From Erythrobacter litoralis (GTDB lineage Bacteria; Pseudomonadota; Alphaproteobacteria; Sphingomonadales; Sphingomonadaceae): a stretch of 64,000 bases of DNA. The notes beneath the pieces are model-generated. The model saw only the letters and a list, made by a program, of their open reading frames with translations, had not been told where the DNA came from and made no database searches. Positions 52,102 to 62,328 of this stretch are shown piece by piece. A program made the position numbers and the translations under genes. How positions within the stretch are numbered: the stretch's first letter is position 1; every line of letters starts with the position of its first letter. The stretch is from contig NZ_CP017057.1 in assembly GCF_001719165.1 (NCBI RefSeq), forward strand, positions 310,001 to 374,000, read 5' to 3'.

Positions 52102-54396
52102 ATGACCGATATGAAATTGAGCGGCCGCGCCGCGCGCGCGGTGCTTGCCGCCATGCTGGCGGGCACTTCCGGCATCGCCTTCGCCCAGAGCGCGCCGATC
52201 GTCCAGCCCGGAGCTCCCGGCCAGGACAGCCGTGACCTTTCGGCGGAGGAGGCGGTCAAGCTCGCCGGGTCAAGCTATACGAGCGCGGACGTCAAGTTCA
52301 TGCAGGACATGATCGTCCATCATCGGCAGGCCGTGGAAATGGCGGCGCTCGTCGCGGACCGGACAAACACCGAAGAAATCGTCGCAGTCGCCGGGCGGAT
52401 CGAGGCGAGCCAGGAAGACGAGATGGCTTTCATGCGCGAGTGGCTCGAAGCGCGCGGCGAACCGATCGTGATGACGATGGCCGCTGGCCACGATCATCAC
52501 CGTCACCACACCATGATGGGCATGGCGACCCCTGAACAGATGCAGGCGCTCGCCGCCGCAGAGGGGACCGAGTTCGATCGCCAGTTCCTCACCCTCATGA
52601 TCGCCCATCACGAAGGGGCGCTCGACATGGTCGACAAGCTGCTCGCCCTGCCGGGCAGCGCGGCGGACCCGGTCCTCTATCGCTTCATTGGCGATGTCGA
52701 GAACGACCAGAAGAGCGAAATCGACCGGATGGACGTCGTCCTCGCAGGGCTTTCGCCCGACCCGCGTGCCGGCCTTGCGGCCGGCTTCGACGATGCGGGC
52801 GAGGCGATCTCGAACCTGCGTCTCGTCGCGAGCCTGCGGAAGCCCGCTGGTTTCTTCAACCCTGACAATCCCGCCGATCTGCGCCCCGCCATCCCGCCGC
52901 GCGAGGATGAGAGGGACGAGGCGGACGAAGCCCTCGCAGAGGCTGCCGAGGACGTCGCCGAAGCCGCCGCATCGGAGGATGCCGAAGAAACGCCGACCCG
53001 CATGGAGGGCGAGGAGGAAAGCCTCACCCAGTTCGCCGAACGCTCGCCGCTGCTCGATTTCGCCAATACCGACATGGCGTTCTTCGACGACATCATGGTC
53101 GCGGGCAATTACCACGGCTTCAACATCTACCGGCTGGGCGAGGACGGCGTGCCGGTCCTTATGTCTTCGGTCGTCTGCCCCGGCGGGCAGGGCGATGTCT
53201 CAGTCGTCGGCAACATCCTCGTGATGAGCGTCGAACAGACCCGCGGGCGTGTCGATTGCGGGCTCCAGGGCGTCGAGGAAGACGTCAGCGAAGATCGCTT
53301 CCGGGGCCTTCGCATCTTCGACATCTCCGACCTTCGCCGCCCGCGCCAGGTCGGCGGCGTGCAGACGTGCCGCGGCAGCCACACCCATTCCATTGTCAGC
53401 GCGGACGATGAAAAGATCGTGGTCTACAATTCGGGGACCTCGTCCATTCGCGACGAGGAAGAGCTCGCCCGCTGCGTCGACAATCCGGCCTCGAGCCGCA
53501 CCGCGCTGTTCAGCATCGACGTGATCGAGATCCCGCTGGCGGATCCTTCCAAGGCCCGGATCGTGAGCTCGCCGCGCGTTTTCGCCGATGCCGAAACGGG
53601 CGAGATTGCGGGCCTTTGGAAGGGCGGCGAAAGCGGCGAGGGCGCACAGAACACCCGCCGCACTGATCAGTGCCACGACATCACTGTCTTCCCGTCGAAG
53701 AACCTCGCCGCAGGCGCATGTTCGGGCAACGGGATCCTGATGGAAATCTCCGACCCCTACAATCCCAAGCGGATCGACGCCGTCTTCGACAAGGGCTTTG
53801 CCTACTGGCATTCGGCGACGTTCAACAATGACGGGACCAAGGTCGTCTTCACCGACGAATGGGGCGGTGGCGGGCGCCCTCGCTGCCGCGCTTCGGACCC
53901 GATGGACTGGGGTGCCAATGCGATCTACGACATCGTCGACGGCAAGCTGGAATTCCGCAGCCATTACAAGATGCCCGCTCCCCAAACCGAGTGGGAGAAC
54001 TGCGTCGCGCACAATGGCTCGATCGTGCCGGTGCCGGGCCGCGATATCTTCGTGCAATCCTGGTACCAGGGCGGGATCAGCGTGATGGACTTCACCGACA
54101 GCGCGAACCCCAAGGAGATCGCCTTCTTCGACCGCGGTCCTATCGATGAGGAACAGCTTGTCGTCGGCGGGTTCTGGTCGTCCTACTGGTATAATGGGCG
54201 CATCTACGGAACTGAGATCACGCGCGGGATCGACGTCTTCGCGCTGGAGCCGAGCGAGCACCTGACCGAGGCCGAGATCGCCGCTGCGGAAGCGGCGTCC
54301 TATGAGAACACGCGCTTCAACCCGCAGACCCAGACCGAGGTGACCTGGTCCGAAGCCGAGATCGAGGCGGCGCAGGCCAGCCGTAAGGGCGGGTAA
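52102..54396 (+). CDS. Secreted DUF305-LVIVD fusion protein
   Basis: A 764-residue protein. A signal peptide (AVLAAMLAGTSGIAFAQ) is followed by a DUF305 domain with His/Met pairs (KFMQDMIVHHRQAVEMAALV, FLTLMIAHHEGALDMVDKLL) and a His-rich loop (AAGHDHHRHHTMMGM). An acidic linker (about 270-330) leads to a C-terminal LVIVD/beta-propeller part (GLRIFDISDLRRPRQVGG, LMEISDPYNPKRIDAVFDKG, SVMDFTDSANPKEIAFFDRG). DUF305 proteins are linked to copper; the LVIVD part is a surface repeat domain. ATG 52102 gives the signal peptide. Confidence 0.85.
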   Translation: MTDMKLSGRAARAVLAAMLAGTSGIAFAQSAPIVQPGAPGQDSRDLSAEEAVKLAGSSYTSADVKFMQDMIVHHRQAVEMAALVADRTNTEEIVAVAGRIEASQEDEMAFMREWLEARGEPIVMTMAAGHDHHRHHTMMGMATPEQMQALAAAEGTEFDRQFLTLMIAHHEGALDMVDKLLALPGSAADPVLYRFIGDVENDQKSEIDRMDVVLAGLSPDPRAGLAAGFDDAGEAISNLRLVASLRKPAGFFNPDNPADLRPAIPPREDERDEADEALAEAAEDVAEAAASEDAEETPTRMEGEEESLTQFAERSPLLDFANTDMAFFDDIMVAGNYHGFNIYRLGEDGVPVLMSSVVCPGGQGDVSVVGNILVMSVEQTRGRVDCGLQGVEEDVSEDRFRGLRIFDISDLRRPRQVGGVQTCRGSHTHSIVSADDEKIVVYNSGTSSIRDEEELARCVDNPASSRTALFSIDVIEIPLADPSKARIVSSPRVFADAETGEIAGLWKGGESGEGAQNTRRTDQCHDITVFPSKNLAAGACSGNGILMEISDPYNPKRIDAVFDKGFAYWHSATFNNDGTKVVFTDEWGGGGRPRCRASDPMDWGANAIYDIVDGKLEFRSHYKMPAPQTEWENCVAHNGSIVPVPGRDIFVQSWYQGGISVMDFTDSANPKEIAFFDRGPIDEEQLVVGGFWSSYWYNGRIYGTEITRGIDVFALEPSEHLTEAEIAAAEAASYENTRFNPQTQTEVTWSEAEIEAAQASRKGG

Positions 54397-54422
54397 GCCT
54401 CACCGTAATTGCGCTTGCGAAT

Positions 54423-54455
54423 GCGAAGGCGATCTGATGTCGCCTTCGCCTTCCT
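54423..54455 (+). terminator. Stem-loop after the DUF305-LVIVD gene
   Basis: Ten-base perfect stem GCGAAGGCGA / TCGCCTTCGC (54423-54432, 54440-54449) followed by a T-containing but imperfect tail. Likely terminator. Confidence 0.5.
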
Positions 54456-54497
54456 TCGTTGTGGCGATGGTGACCTACGTCACCCACAGCCATGCAC

Positions 54498-54905
54498 TCA
54501 GGCTGCGGCGATCGCCTTCTCGATCTCTCCGGTCGATCGGTTGGTAAGGGTCTTGTCGATCTCGCCGACGAGGCGCTTCTTCAGTTCGGTGTGATAGTGC
54601 TGGCGCATCTCGCCCAGCGTTTTCGGATCGGCGATTACCAGCACGTCGTGGAGCTTGCCCGCGATCGCTTTTTCGTTGAGCCATTCCGCTGCGGCAGCGC
54701 CGTGGGCGAGTTCGTTGAGATCAGTTCGCCCGTGGCGCTGGCCAATATCGTCCTGATGGCGGATCCCGGCGCTGAAATTGGTTGGGTCGAGTTCGGGGCT
54801 GTCCTCGACAGCCAGCGAGGGATCGAAGATCTGCCCCTCATTGCGGAACAATGAGAACGTCTCTCCATCGACCACTGCGACATGGGCCTTTGCGGGTAGT
54901 TTCAT
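54498..54905 (-). CDS. Host-attachment family protein
   Basis: A 135-residue protein similar to the bacterial host attachment protein family (PF10116): KAHVAVVDGETFSLFRNEG, LAHGAAAAEWLNEKAIAG and LVIADPKTLGEMRQHYH, ending in a helical part. The family was named from a plant-attachment mutant in Agrobacterium, but the biochemical role is not known. It precedes groEL in the same direction with a separate terminator between them. Confidence 0.85.
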   Translation of the reverse strand: MKLPAKAHVAVVDGETFSLFRNEGQIFDPSLAVEDSPELDPTNFSAGIRHQDDIGQRHGRTDLNELAHGAAAAEWLNEKAIAGKLHDVLVIADPKTLGEMRQHYHTELKKRLVGEIDKTLTNRSTGEIEKAIAAA

Positions 54906-54971
54906 AAACTTCCTCCTCTTTACCCGACCAACGCGCGGGCGCCGCGATCGTTGCAGGAGACTCGATGCGAA

Positions 54972-55008
54972 AAGGCCCGGTGGGATCGCTCCCGCCGGGC
55001 CTCGTTCG
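54972..55008 (-). terminator. Terminator of the groES-groEL operon
   Basis: Stem AGGCCCGG[T/C]GGGA around loop TCGC, read on the minus strand, followed by TTTTCGC. It lies about 25-60 bases after the groEL stop. Confidence 0.75.
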
Positions 55009-55031
55009 TGTGTCGGATGGGACGTGAGGCT

Positions 55032-56735
<1,704 letters not shown>

Positions 56736-57023
56736 TCAGCCGATAATCCCCATGATGTCGCTTTCCTTCATGATCAGCAGGTCTTCGCCGTCGATCTTGA
56801 CTTCGGTGCCGGACCACTTGCCGAACAGCACGCGGTCGCCGGCCTTCACATCCATCGGAATGCGGTCGCCATCGTCGTCGCGCGCGCCATCGCCGACGGC
56901 GATGATTTCGCCTTCGCTCGGCTTTTCCTGGGCGCTGTCGGGAATGATGATGCCGCCTGCGGTCTTTTGGTCGGCTTCGATGCGACGGACCACAACGCGG
57001 TCGTGCAGCGGACGAAATGCCAT
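56736..57023 (-). CDS. groES: Co-chaperonin GroES
   Basis: A 95-residue protein beginning [20 protein letters not shown], with the mobile loop ([19 protein letters not shown]) that docks onto GroEL. It is the first gene of the groES-groEL operon. ATG 57023 is chosen; upstream residues in the longer frame run through the CIRCE element. Confidence 0.97.
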   Translation of the reverse strand: MAFRPLHDRVVVRRIEADQKTAGGIIIPDSAQEKPSEGEIIAVGDGARDDDGDRIPMDVKAGDRVLFGKWSGTEVKIDGEDLLIMKESDIMGIIG

Positions 57024-57058
57024 AGGTAATGACCTTTCTGCTTGGGTTTGCATGACTG

Positions 57059-57085
57059 TTGGCACTCTCCCCTCGAGAGTGCCAA
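57059..57085 (-). promoter_or_regulatory. CIRCE operator (HrcA binding)
   Basis: TTGGCACTC-N9-GAGTGCCAA is a perfect nine-base inverted repeat with a nine-base spacer, the CIRCE layout (consensus TTAGCACTC-N9-GAGTGCTAA). It sits 36 bases upstream of groES and implies repression by HrcA. Confidence 0.93.
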
Positions 57086-57093
57086 CGCGGCGC

Positions 57094-57122
57094 ATTTGGT
57101 TGTGCCGATGCGCAGAGTCAAG
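57094..57122 (-). promoter_or_regulatory. RpoH-like promoter candidate for groES
   Basis: On the minus strand CTTGAC (57122-57117) and CCAAAT (57099-57094) are 17 bases apart. This is close to the alphaproteobacterial sigma-32 pattern (CTTG-N17/18-CYTAT). The predicted start falls at the edge of the CIRCE element, giving dual heat-shock control. Confidence 0.5.
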
Positions 57123-57169
57123 CGAGGTTCATGAAAAAAATTCACGCCAGCGCAGGCCGGCGGGTGCAT

Positions 57170-58561
57170 TCACGAGTGTCGCCGGGTCAGGCCAAGCGTT
57201 TCGCGCCTGCCCCAGCGCCAGATCAGCAGGACCGCTGCACAGGACAGCCCCGTGGCGAGCCCGACCCACACGCCCCTCTCCCCGAGCGGCGTGAAGAAGC
57301 CGAAGAACACGGCCGCTCCGAAACCCGGCACCCAGTAGCTGAAGATCGCTATCCACATCGGGACGCGCGTGTCCTGCAAACCGCGCAGGGCTCCGGCCGC
57401 CACCGCCTGTACCCCGTCGACCAGCTGGAACGCCGCGGCCAGAACGAGGAATTGCAGCGCGAAACCGACCAGCGTCGCGTTTTCCGGTTCGGTCGGGTCG
57501 ACGAAGATCATCAGCAGCGGCTCGGGAACGAAGATCATCAGGCTCGCCGTCACCGTCATGAAGCCGGCCCCGAGTGCGAGTGCGACCCAGCCCGCCCGCG
57601 CCACGCCCACGGGATCGCGCGCGCCGAAGAAGTAGCCGACCCGGATGGTGGCCGCCTGTCCCACCCCGAAAGGCACCTGGAATGCGAGCGCGGCGATCTG
57701 CAGCGCGACGATGTGCCCCGCGAGCGCGGCCGCACCGAACCGGCCCATAAGGAAGGCCGCCGCGCTGAACACCCCCGCTTCCGCCGTCACGGTGAGGGCG
57801 ATAGGAGTGCCGATCCGCACGATCTGTCGCAGCCGCGCCCAGTCGGGTTTCCAGAACCGGTAGAAGATGTGGAACCGGGCAAGCGCGGGGTTGAGCAGAA
57901 CCACCGCGACATAGGCCGCAAGCGTCACCAGCGCGGTGATGATCGTCGCCACCGCCGCCCCGACGAGGCCGAGTTCGGGCGCGCCGAGATTTCCGAAGAT
58001 GAAGGCGTAGTTCGCGAGCGCATTGACCGGGATGCCGAAGGCGGTGATCGCGGTCGCGACGATCGGCCAGCCCAGCGCCGAGACGTAATTGCGCAGCACG
58101 GCGGCGAGCAGCATCGGCACGAGCGAGAAGATGATCACGACATTGTAGCTGTTGGCGAGCGCGATGATCGTGGGTTGCTGGTCCGAAATCCGCATCATCG
58201 GGTCGAGCAGAAGGCACAGGCCCATGCCGACAAGCCCGCTCATCACTGCCAGCCAAAACGCCATCCGCGTCGCGCGCCGGACAGGACGGAACGAAGGTGA
58301 ACGCGCGCCGAGAGCCTCGGCGATGAGCGGCGCCACTGCCCCTGTCAGCGCGGTCATCGCCCATAGGACGAGCCCGAAGACCCCCACCGCCAGCCCCGAT
58401 GCGGCGAGCTGTTCCTCGCCCAGCCGTGCGATAAACACGACATCGACGATGTAGGTCGCCATCTGCAGCAGGTTGGCGAGCGCGAGCGGCGCGGCGAGCA
58501 GGGTCGTCGCGCGTAGTTCGCCTCCCCAGCGGGGCGTATTGAGATGGGCCGTGTGCGCCAT
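57170..58561 (-). CDS. MATE-family multidrug efflux protein
   Basis: A 463-residue protein with about twelve membrane helices in two halves. The first has [20 protein letters not shown] and [20 protein letters not shown]; the second has [20 protein letters not shown]. The pattern fits the NorM branch, which exports cationic drugs in exchange for Na+ or H+. Start ATG 58561 (MAHTAHLNT) is chosen because the upstream extension is Arg/Pro-rich. Confidence 0.93.
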   Translation of the reverse strand: MAHTAHLNTPRWGGELRATTLLAAPLALANLLQMATYIVDVVFIARLGEEQLAASGLAVGVFGLVLWAMTALTGAVAPLIAEALGARSPSFRPVRRATRMAFWLAVMSGLVGMGLCLLLDPMMRISDQQPTIIALANSYNVVIIFSLVPMLLAAVLRNYVSALGWPIVATAITAFGIPVNALANYAFIFGNLGAPELGLVGAAVATIITALVTLAAYVAVVLLNPALARFHIFYRFWKPDWARLRQIVRIGTPIALTVTAEAGVFSAAAFLMGRFGAAALAGHIVALQIAALAFQVPFGVGQAATIRVGYFFGARDPVGVARAGWVALALGAGFMTVTASLMIFVPEPLLMIFVDPTEPENATLVGFALQFLVLAAAFQLVDGVQAVAAGALRGLQDTRVPMWIAIFSYWVPGFGAAVFFGFFTPLGERGVWVGLATGLSCAAVLLIWRWGRRETLGLTRRHS

Positions 58562-58620
58562 GAAGCCGGCCCGGATAGGCGCGGCGCGGCGCCGAGGAAA
58601 GCCCAAAGAGTGCAGTCAAA

Positions 58621-58656
58621 CGAAAAAGGGCGGCGCCGTCGCCGGCACCGCCCTTC
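58621..58656 (-). terminator. Terminator after rplL
   Basis: GGGCGGTGCCGG / CGGCGCCGCCC stem with a short loop, followed on the minus strand by TTTTT; about 30-60 bases after the rplL stop. Confidence 0.85.
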
Positions 58657-58682
58657 GTTGATCTGCGAAAGCAGTTCGAAGC

Positions 58683-59060
58683 TTACTTGAGCTCGACGGT
58701 ACCGCCGGCGGCTTCGATCTTGCTCTTGATCTCTTCGGCTTCAGCCTTGTTGACGCCTTCCTTGAGCGGCTTCGGCGCGCCCTCGACGAGACCCTTGGCT
58801 TCGGTCAGGCCCAGGCCGGTGATGGCGCGGACTTCCTTGATGACCTGGATTTTCTTGCCACCGTCGCCGGTGAGGATAACGTCGAATTCGTCCTTCTCTT
58901 CGGCGGGGGCAGCGGCATCGCCGCCACCGGCGGGGCCGGCCACGGCGACGGCAGCGGCGGCGCTCACGCCCCACTCTTCTTCCAGCGCCTTGGCGAGTTC
59001 GGCCGCCTCGAGGACGGTCAGCTTCGAAAGTTCTTCAACAAGCTTGGCGATATCGGCCAT
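58683..59060 (-). CDS. rplL: Ribosomal protein L7/L12
   Basis: A 125-residue protein with an N-terminal dimerisation helix ([20 protein letters not shown]), an Ala/Gly hinge and a C-terminal factor-binding domain ([20 protein letters not shown]). L7/L12 forms the ribosomal stalk with L10. It follows rplJ by 80 bases and ends at a strong terminator, so rpoB is not downstream. Confidence 0.98.
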   Translation of the reverse strand: MADIAKLVEELSKLTVLEAAELAKALEEEWGVSAAAAVAVAGPAGGGDAAAPAEEKDEFDVILTGDGGKKIQVIKEVRAITGLGLTEAKGLVEGAPKPLKEGVNKAEAEEIKSKIEAAGGTVELK

Positions 59061-59140
59061 GATGTTTCACTCCAAATTGTGGCGGGATGCCCTTCATCGG
59101 GTCAGCCCCATGATGTTTCGTCTTGTGCGAATAGCGTCTC

Positions 59141-59656
59141 TTATGCGTCTTCGGTGGCGGCATACGCGCCGAAGACACGGGCAAGCTTGGCTGCGGGCGC
59201 ATTGACGACCTGGGCGATCTTGGTCGCCGGGGCGTTGATGAGACCCACGATCGTGCCGCGCAGTTCGTCGAGGCTGGGCATCGAGGCAAGCGCCTTGACC
59301 CCCGCTTCGTCGAGAACCTGCGTGCCCATCGAACCGCCGACGATTTCCAGCTTGTCGTTCGACTTCGCGAAGTCGACAGCGGCCTTGGCGGCCGCGACCG
59401 GGTCTTCCGACCAGGCCAGCGCGGTCGGGCCGGTGAGGAATTCCTCGAGCCCGACATAGTCGGTGTCCTTCAGGGCGAGCTTGGCGAGACGGTTCTTCGC
59501 AACCTTGTAGGAAGCACCAGCTTCGCGCATCTTGTTGCGCAGGTCGGTGGACTGGGCCACCGTCATGCCGAGATTGCGGGTGACCACCACCACGCCGACC
59601 TCGTTGAAGACCGCATTGAGCTGGGCGACCGCGTCGGTTTTCTGCGAACGATCCAT
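59141..59656 (-). CDS. rplJ: Ribosomal protein L10
   Basis: A 171-residue protein that anchors L7/L12 dimers to the ribosome. The N-terminal globular part has [20 protein letters not shown] and [20 protein letters not shown]. Start ATG 59656 ([10 protein letters not shown]) has GAAGGAG upstream. No rplK-rplA precedes it here. A long leader with two tandem hairpins lies upstream. Confidence 0.97.
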   Translation of the reverse strand: MDRSQKTDAVAQLNAVFNEVGVVVVTRNLGMTVAQSTDLRNKMREAGASYKVAKNRLAKLALKDTDYVGLEEFLTGPTALAWSEDPVAAAKAAVDFAKSNDKLEIVGGSMGTQVLDEAGVKALASMPSLDELRGTIVGLINAPATKIAQVVNAPAAKLARVFGAYAATEDA

Positions 59657-59917
59657 GCCATACTCCTTCACTAATGACCGCGCAGGGATGGCTCCCCGCA
59701 CGACCGGCTCACATTGGCCCCTGCCGAGAACCGGCAGAGGCTCCCGCGCCGAAAACCGGCACGGGCTGGGTCCGTTGACAAGGGAAGGAGGCGACGCTTT
59801 GCGCCGGGATGGCCACCAGTGGAGCGGCGGCCTGAAATCTCGTTTCCCCGTCTAGGCTGGAAATTAAGACCGGCACATTCCGGTCACCAACTGTCTCGGA
59901 CGGATGCCCGACGCGAA
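59657..59917 (-). promoter_or_regulatory. rplJ leader with tandem hairpins, candidate L10 autoregulation site
   Basis: The 260-base leader of rplJ contains two adjacent, similar hairpins: CCCGCGCCG-AAAAC-CGGCACGGG (59743-59765) and CCCCTGCCG-AGAAC-CGGCAGAGG (59718-59740), plus strand. On the RNA both have a five-base GUUUU/GUUCU loop. L10(L12)4 represses its own mRNA by binding such a leader in other bacteria; this RNA's match to that fold is not tested. Confidence 0.45.
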
Positions 59918-59948
59918 AAGACCCGCCGGACGATGCGGGCCTTTAGCT
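59916..59948 (-). terminator. Terminator of the small lipoprotein gene
   Basis: On the minus strand GCCCGC...GCGGGTC followed by TTTTCGC, about 25-55 bases after the stop of the lipoprotein gene at 59972. Confidence 0.65.
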
Positions 59949-59971
59949 GGCGGGGTGCGATTGTCAAGCTA

Positions 59972-60217
59972 TCACTCGACCAGGCGGTCGGCTTCCTTCT
60001 CGAGTTCGCGCGCCCGCGCATCGAGCCGGTCGGAATGCTCTTCGAAGACCTGCGCCTCCTCTTCCGTCTGGGCCCCCGCCGCCCGTCTTTCGGCAAGATC
60101 GGCATGTTCCGAGGTCGCCTCCGCCTGGTCGCTGATCACGTCCGAGGCAGTTTCCTGCGAACAGGCGGCAAGGCCGGTTGAACAGGCGAGGAGGGCAGGG
60201 GCGGCAAGGGGTTTCAT
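59972..60217 (-). CDS. Small lipoprotein with Glu/Ala-rich helix
   Basis: An 81-residue protein with a lipoprotein signal (APALLACSTGLAAC, Cys near residue 19). The rest is a charged, probably helical segment (HADLAERRAAGAQTEEEAQV). AAGGGAC precedes the ATG. It is similar in style, not in sequence, to the lipoprotein at 50405. Function unknown. Confidence 0.7.
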   Translation of the reverse strand: MKPLAAPALLACSTGLAACSQETASDVISDQAEATSEHADLAERRAAGAQTEEEAQVFEEHSDRLDARARELEKEADRLVE

Positions 60218-60283
60218 AGGCAGTCCCTTTTTCCGAATGTCTTGCCCACCCAACGAACCCGGCAGCGGCGCGGTTCCGCAGGT

Positions 60284-60499
60284 CTAGTCCTCCCCCGCCC
60301 GGATCGAGCCCGCATAGGCGAGCAGATCGCCCGGCTGGCAATCGAGTTCCCTGCAGATCGCGGCGAGGGTCGAGAAACGGATTGCCTTCGCCTTGCCCGT
60401 CTTGAGGATCGAGAGATTGGCGAGCGTCAGGCCGACCCGTTCGGCCAGTTCGGTCAGCGTCATGCGACGTTCGTGCAGCAGATCGTCGAGCCTGACCAT
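60284..60499 (-). CDS. YozG-like XRE-family regulator
   Basis: A 71-residue helix-turn-helix protein (MVRLDDLLHERRMTLTELAE, VGLTLANLSILKTGKAKAIR, LAAICRELDCQPGDLLAY), close to B. subtilis YozG/YdaS-type regulators. GGAGG lies eight bases before ATG 60499; an earlier in-frame ATG at 60538 overlaps the DUF2975 stop and is weaker. Such regulators are usually paired with a DUF2975 membrane protein, as here. Confidence 0.87.
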   Translation of the reverse strand: MVRLDDLLHERRMTLTELAERVGLTLANLSILKTGKAKAIRFSTLAAICRELDCQPGDLLAYAGSIRAGED

Positions 60500-60537
60500 G
60501 ATCGCGCCTCCTTCGGCACTGTCGGTTGCAGGCGGCA

Positions 60538-61083
60538 TCACACGGTCCCCTCGAGATCTTCGCGCATCGCGGCGCCATGTTTGAACACGCGGGCCAGAAT
60601 GAACAGGACGATCACCATCAGGATCCCGGTGAAGTCGAAACCGGCATCGATCGTGATGCTCTGGTCCTCGAACTGGTCGGCCCATTTCGCGAGCAGCAGG
60701 CCGAGGCCGGCAGCGGGGAGGGCTAGAAGCTGCATCGACAGGAGCAGCCATGCCATGAGGTTGAGCCTCCTTGCATTCTCGGGCGCGAAGGGGTCGCCTT
60801 CTCCGACGGTGGCGATGATCGCGCGAAGCTTGCCAAGGAAGACGAAAAGCATCGCCAGCAGGCCGAGCGCGATCGCGATCATGGCGACAATCGGCACCAT
60901 GGGAAGGCCGCTCGCAGCCTCGCCGAACTCGCTAGCGATCTCGGCATTAATCAAGTCGCCGGCGAAGAGAAGGATGGGAAGGGCAATGAGCAGCGCGGCG
61001 GCGCCGATCGTCACGAAGATCTGCATTATGACGGCGAGAATCTGACCTGCGAGCAGCAGCAGGTCGTTGGGTCTATCTTTCAT
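60538..61083 (-). CDS. DUF2975 membrane protein
   Basis: A 181-residue protein with four membrane helices (about 7-42, 60-86, 109-133, 150-168). The cytoplasmic loop between helices two and three contains IATVGEGDPFAPENARRLN, the DUF2975 hallmark. It lies immediately upstream of the YozG-like gene. The pair is widespread; its role is not established. Confidence 0.87.
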   Translation of the reverse strand: MKDRPNDLLLLAGQILAVIMQIFVTIGAAALLIALPILLFAGDLINAEIASEFGEAASGLPMVPIVAMIAIALGLLAMLFVFLGKLRAIIATVGEGDPFAPENARRLNLMAWLLLSMQLLALPAAGLGLLLAKWADQFEDQSITIDAGFDFTGILMVIVLFILARVFKHGAAMREDLEGTV

Positions 61084-61114
61084 CGGAGGCTCCTAGTCCG
61101 GGGCGTCAGGATTT

Positions 61115-61261
61115 TCAGGCGAGCTCCGGCATCGCCGAAGCTGCGGACGACTGAGCGCTGAGCGGGACCGTCTCAGGGACAAACGTGATCGCACTGATCG
61201 ACACCAGCGCGAGCGCAAAAGCGGCGCAGGCGGCGAACGGACGGAAGAACTGCTGAGCCAT
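61115..61261 (-). CDS. 48-residue small membrane or secreted protein
   Basis: MAQQFFRPFAACAAFALALV is a hydrophobic N-terminus followed by an Ala/Ser-rich tail. AAGGAG is well placed (about 8 bases) before ATG 61261. It is the first gene of the DUF2975-YozG operon, 31 bases upstream of DUF2975. No known family was recognised. Two palindromic sites lie directly upstream. Confidence 0.6.
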   Translation of the reverse strand: MAQQFFRPFAACAAFALALVSISAITFVPETVPLSAQSSAASAMPELA

Positions 61262-61284
61262 ATATCGATCTCCTTGATGGGGCA

Positions 61285-61354
61285 TATTGATCCTCAATAA
61301 ACCCGAGCTAGTCCTGATCCGGTTTATTGTCAATCAATAATATTGATAAACAAT
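61285..61354. promoter_or_regulatory. Two related palindromes, candidate operators of the DUF2975 operon
   Basis: TATTGA-TCC-TCAATA (61285-61299) and ATCAATA-A-TATTGAT (61333-61347) share the half-site TATTGA. The second extends symmetrically with outer arms ATTGT / ACAAT (61326-61330, 61350-61354). They lie 24-93 bases upstream of the 48-residue gene. They look like two operators for a dimeric regulator, possibly the YozG-like protein. Confidence 0.6.
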
Positions 61355-61384
61355 ATGAGGTATATCGTGCAGCGAGATGTGGGG

Positions 61385-61785
61385 TTCGGGCTGGCGCGCG
61401 CGCCGTGCGACCGCCTGATCTACCCGATCCCGGCCGCCGGTGGACTTTGGCGTGCACCTCACTCTCGACCTAGGCGGCCAAGCGAAGTTCGGCCCGGACA
61501 TCCGATGGATCAACGCCATCGACGACACGTTCGACGACAGCCTCAAGCCCGGCTTCGTGGTGCCATACGCACCTATCTGCCTGCCATCCACGAGAGCCAG
61601 CTGGTTCCTGACTACACTGGAAGAAGACCGAAATCTCGGGGCCGGCAGAGCCTGCCGCCGATTTTCGCATCGACGGCCTCCGGCGTCATGGTGTCGAGGG
61701 GCTGGTGAACCTGTTCGGGATCGAATCGCCCGGGCTGACGTCAAGTCTTGCGATCGCAGACCTTGTAGTCGGGCTCCTCGAATGA
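61385..61785 (+). pseudogene. Decayed C-terminal fragment of an FAD-dependent L-2-hydroxyglutarate oxidase-like gene
   Basis: Three successive reading frames spell the C-terminus of a LhgO/L2HGDH-type oxidoreductase: [14 protein letters not shown] (about 61411-61450), [20 protein letters not shown] (61449-61510) and [10 protein letters not shown]. These continue with [16 protein letters not shown] and, in a third frame, [15 protein letters not shown] and [20 protein letters not shown], ending LVVGLLE at TGA 61783-61785. At least three frame breaks and loss of the N-terminal FAD-binding domain show it is dead. Confidence 0.8.
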
Positions 61786-61957
61786 GGCCGGGGTCGAATT
61801 AAACGAGGCGTGCCGATCTTCGCCCGGCCCGTGTGCCCGAAGCCATTAGATGCTTTAGGGTCGTTGTGGATAACGTAGGTTGGCAGCAAGAGCGCCGGGT
61901 GGCATCGTCGCAGGACAAAAGCGGTCGCGATTCGCTCACATTGGTGGAGAGCAATTG

Positions 61958-62107
61958 ATGGCAAAGCTTACCTATCGATCTTCCTCGTCGGATACTTGGA
62001 CCCATCCCCGGTCGCACCAGGACCCTGAATTGCGGCGACGGAAATTCGGCCCGATCCAGCCCATGGACAAGCCCGGCCTGCTGGCTCGCCTGCTTGGGCT
62101 TCAATGA
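61958..62107 (+). CDS. 49-residue hypothetical protein
   Basis: Begins MAKLTYRSSSSDTW and ends PMDKPGLLARLLGLQ; a basic, Pro-containing peptide with no signal or membrane segment. GGAGAG is 6 bases upstream of the ATG. Its stop overlaps the next ATG (ATGA), so the two are a translational pair. No family recognised. Confidence 0.55.
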   Translation: MAKLTYRSSSSDTWTHPRSHQDPELRRRKFGPIQPMDKPGLLARLLGLQ

Positions 62108-62328
62108 TTTGGGTCGGCCTGTTTGCCGCTCTTTTCATCGGTTCGGCTCTGGCGCTCGGCCTCGTTCTTGCATGGGCGTTCCGCGAGCAGGACGAAGACC
62201 GTGCCGCCGACCTGGCCCACAGCAAAGTCCTTATCGGTAGAATACGGGCGTGGCTGACCCTTCCGACCGGTCGACTGACCTACCAGCGTGACGAAAAAGG
62301 GCGCTACCGAAAGGTGGATCGCTTTTAG
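62104..62328 (+). CDS. 74-residue single-pass membrane protein
   Basis: One N-terminal membrane helix (VGLFAALFIGSALALGLVLA) then a charged cytoplasmic tail. Overlaps the preceding small gene. No known family. Confidence 0.55.
   Translation: MIWVGLFAALFIGSALALGLVLAWAFREQDEDRAADLAHSKVLIGRIRAWLTLPTGRLTYQRDEKGRYRKVDRF

Noticed and set aside
57129..58619. 496-codon minus-strand frame overlapping the MATE gene
   Set aside because: Its translation is Arg/Gly/Ala-rich with no domain, while the overlapping frame encodes a complete MATE transporter.
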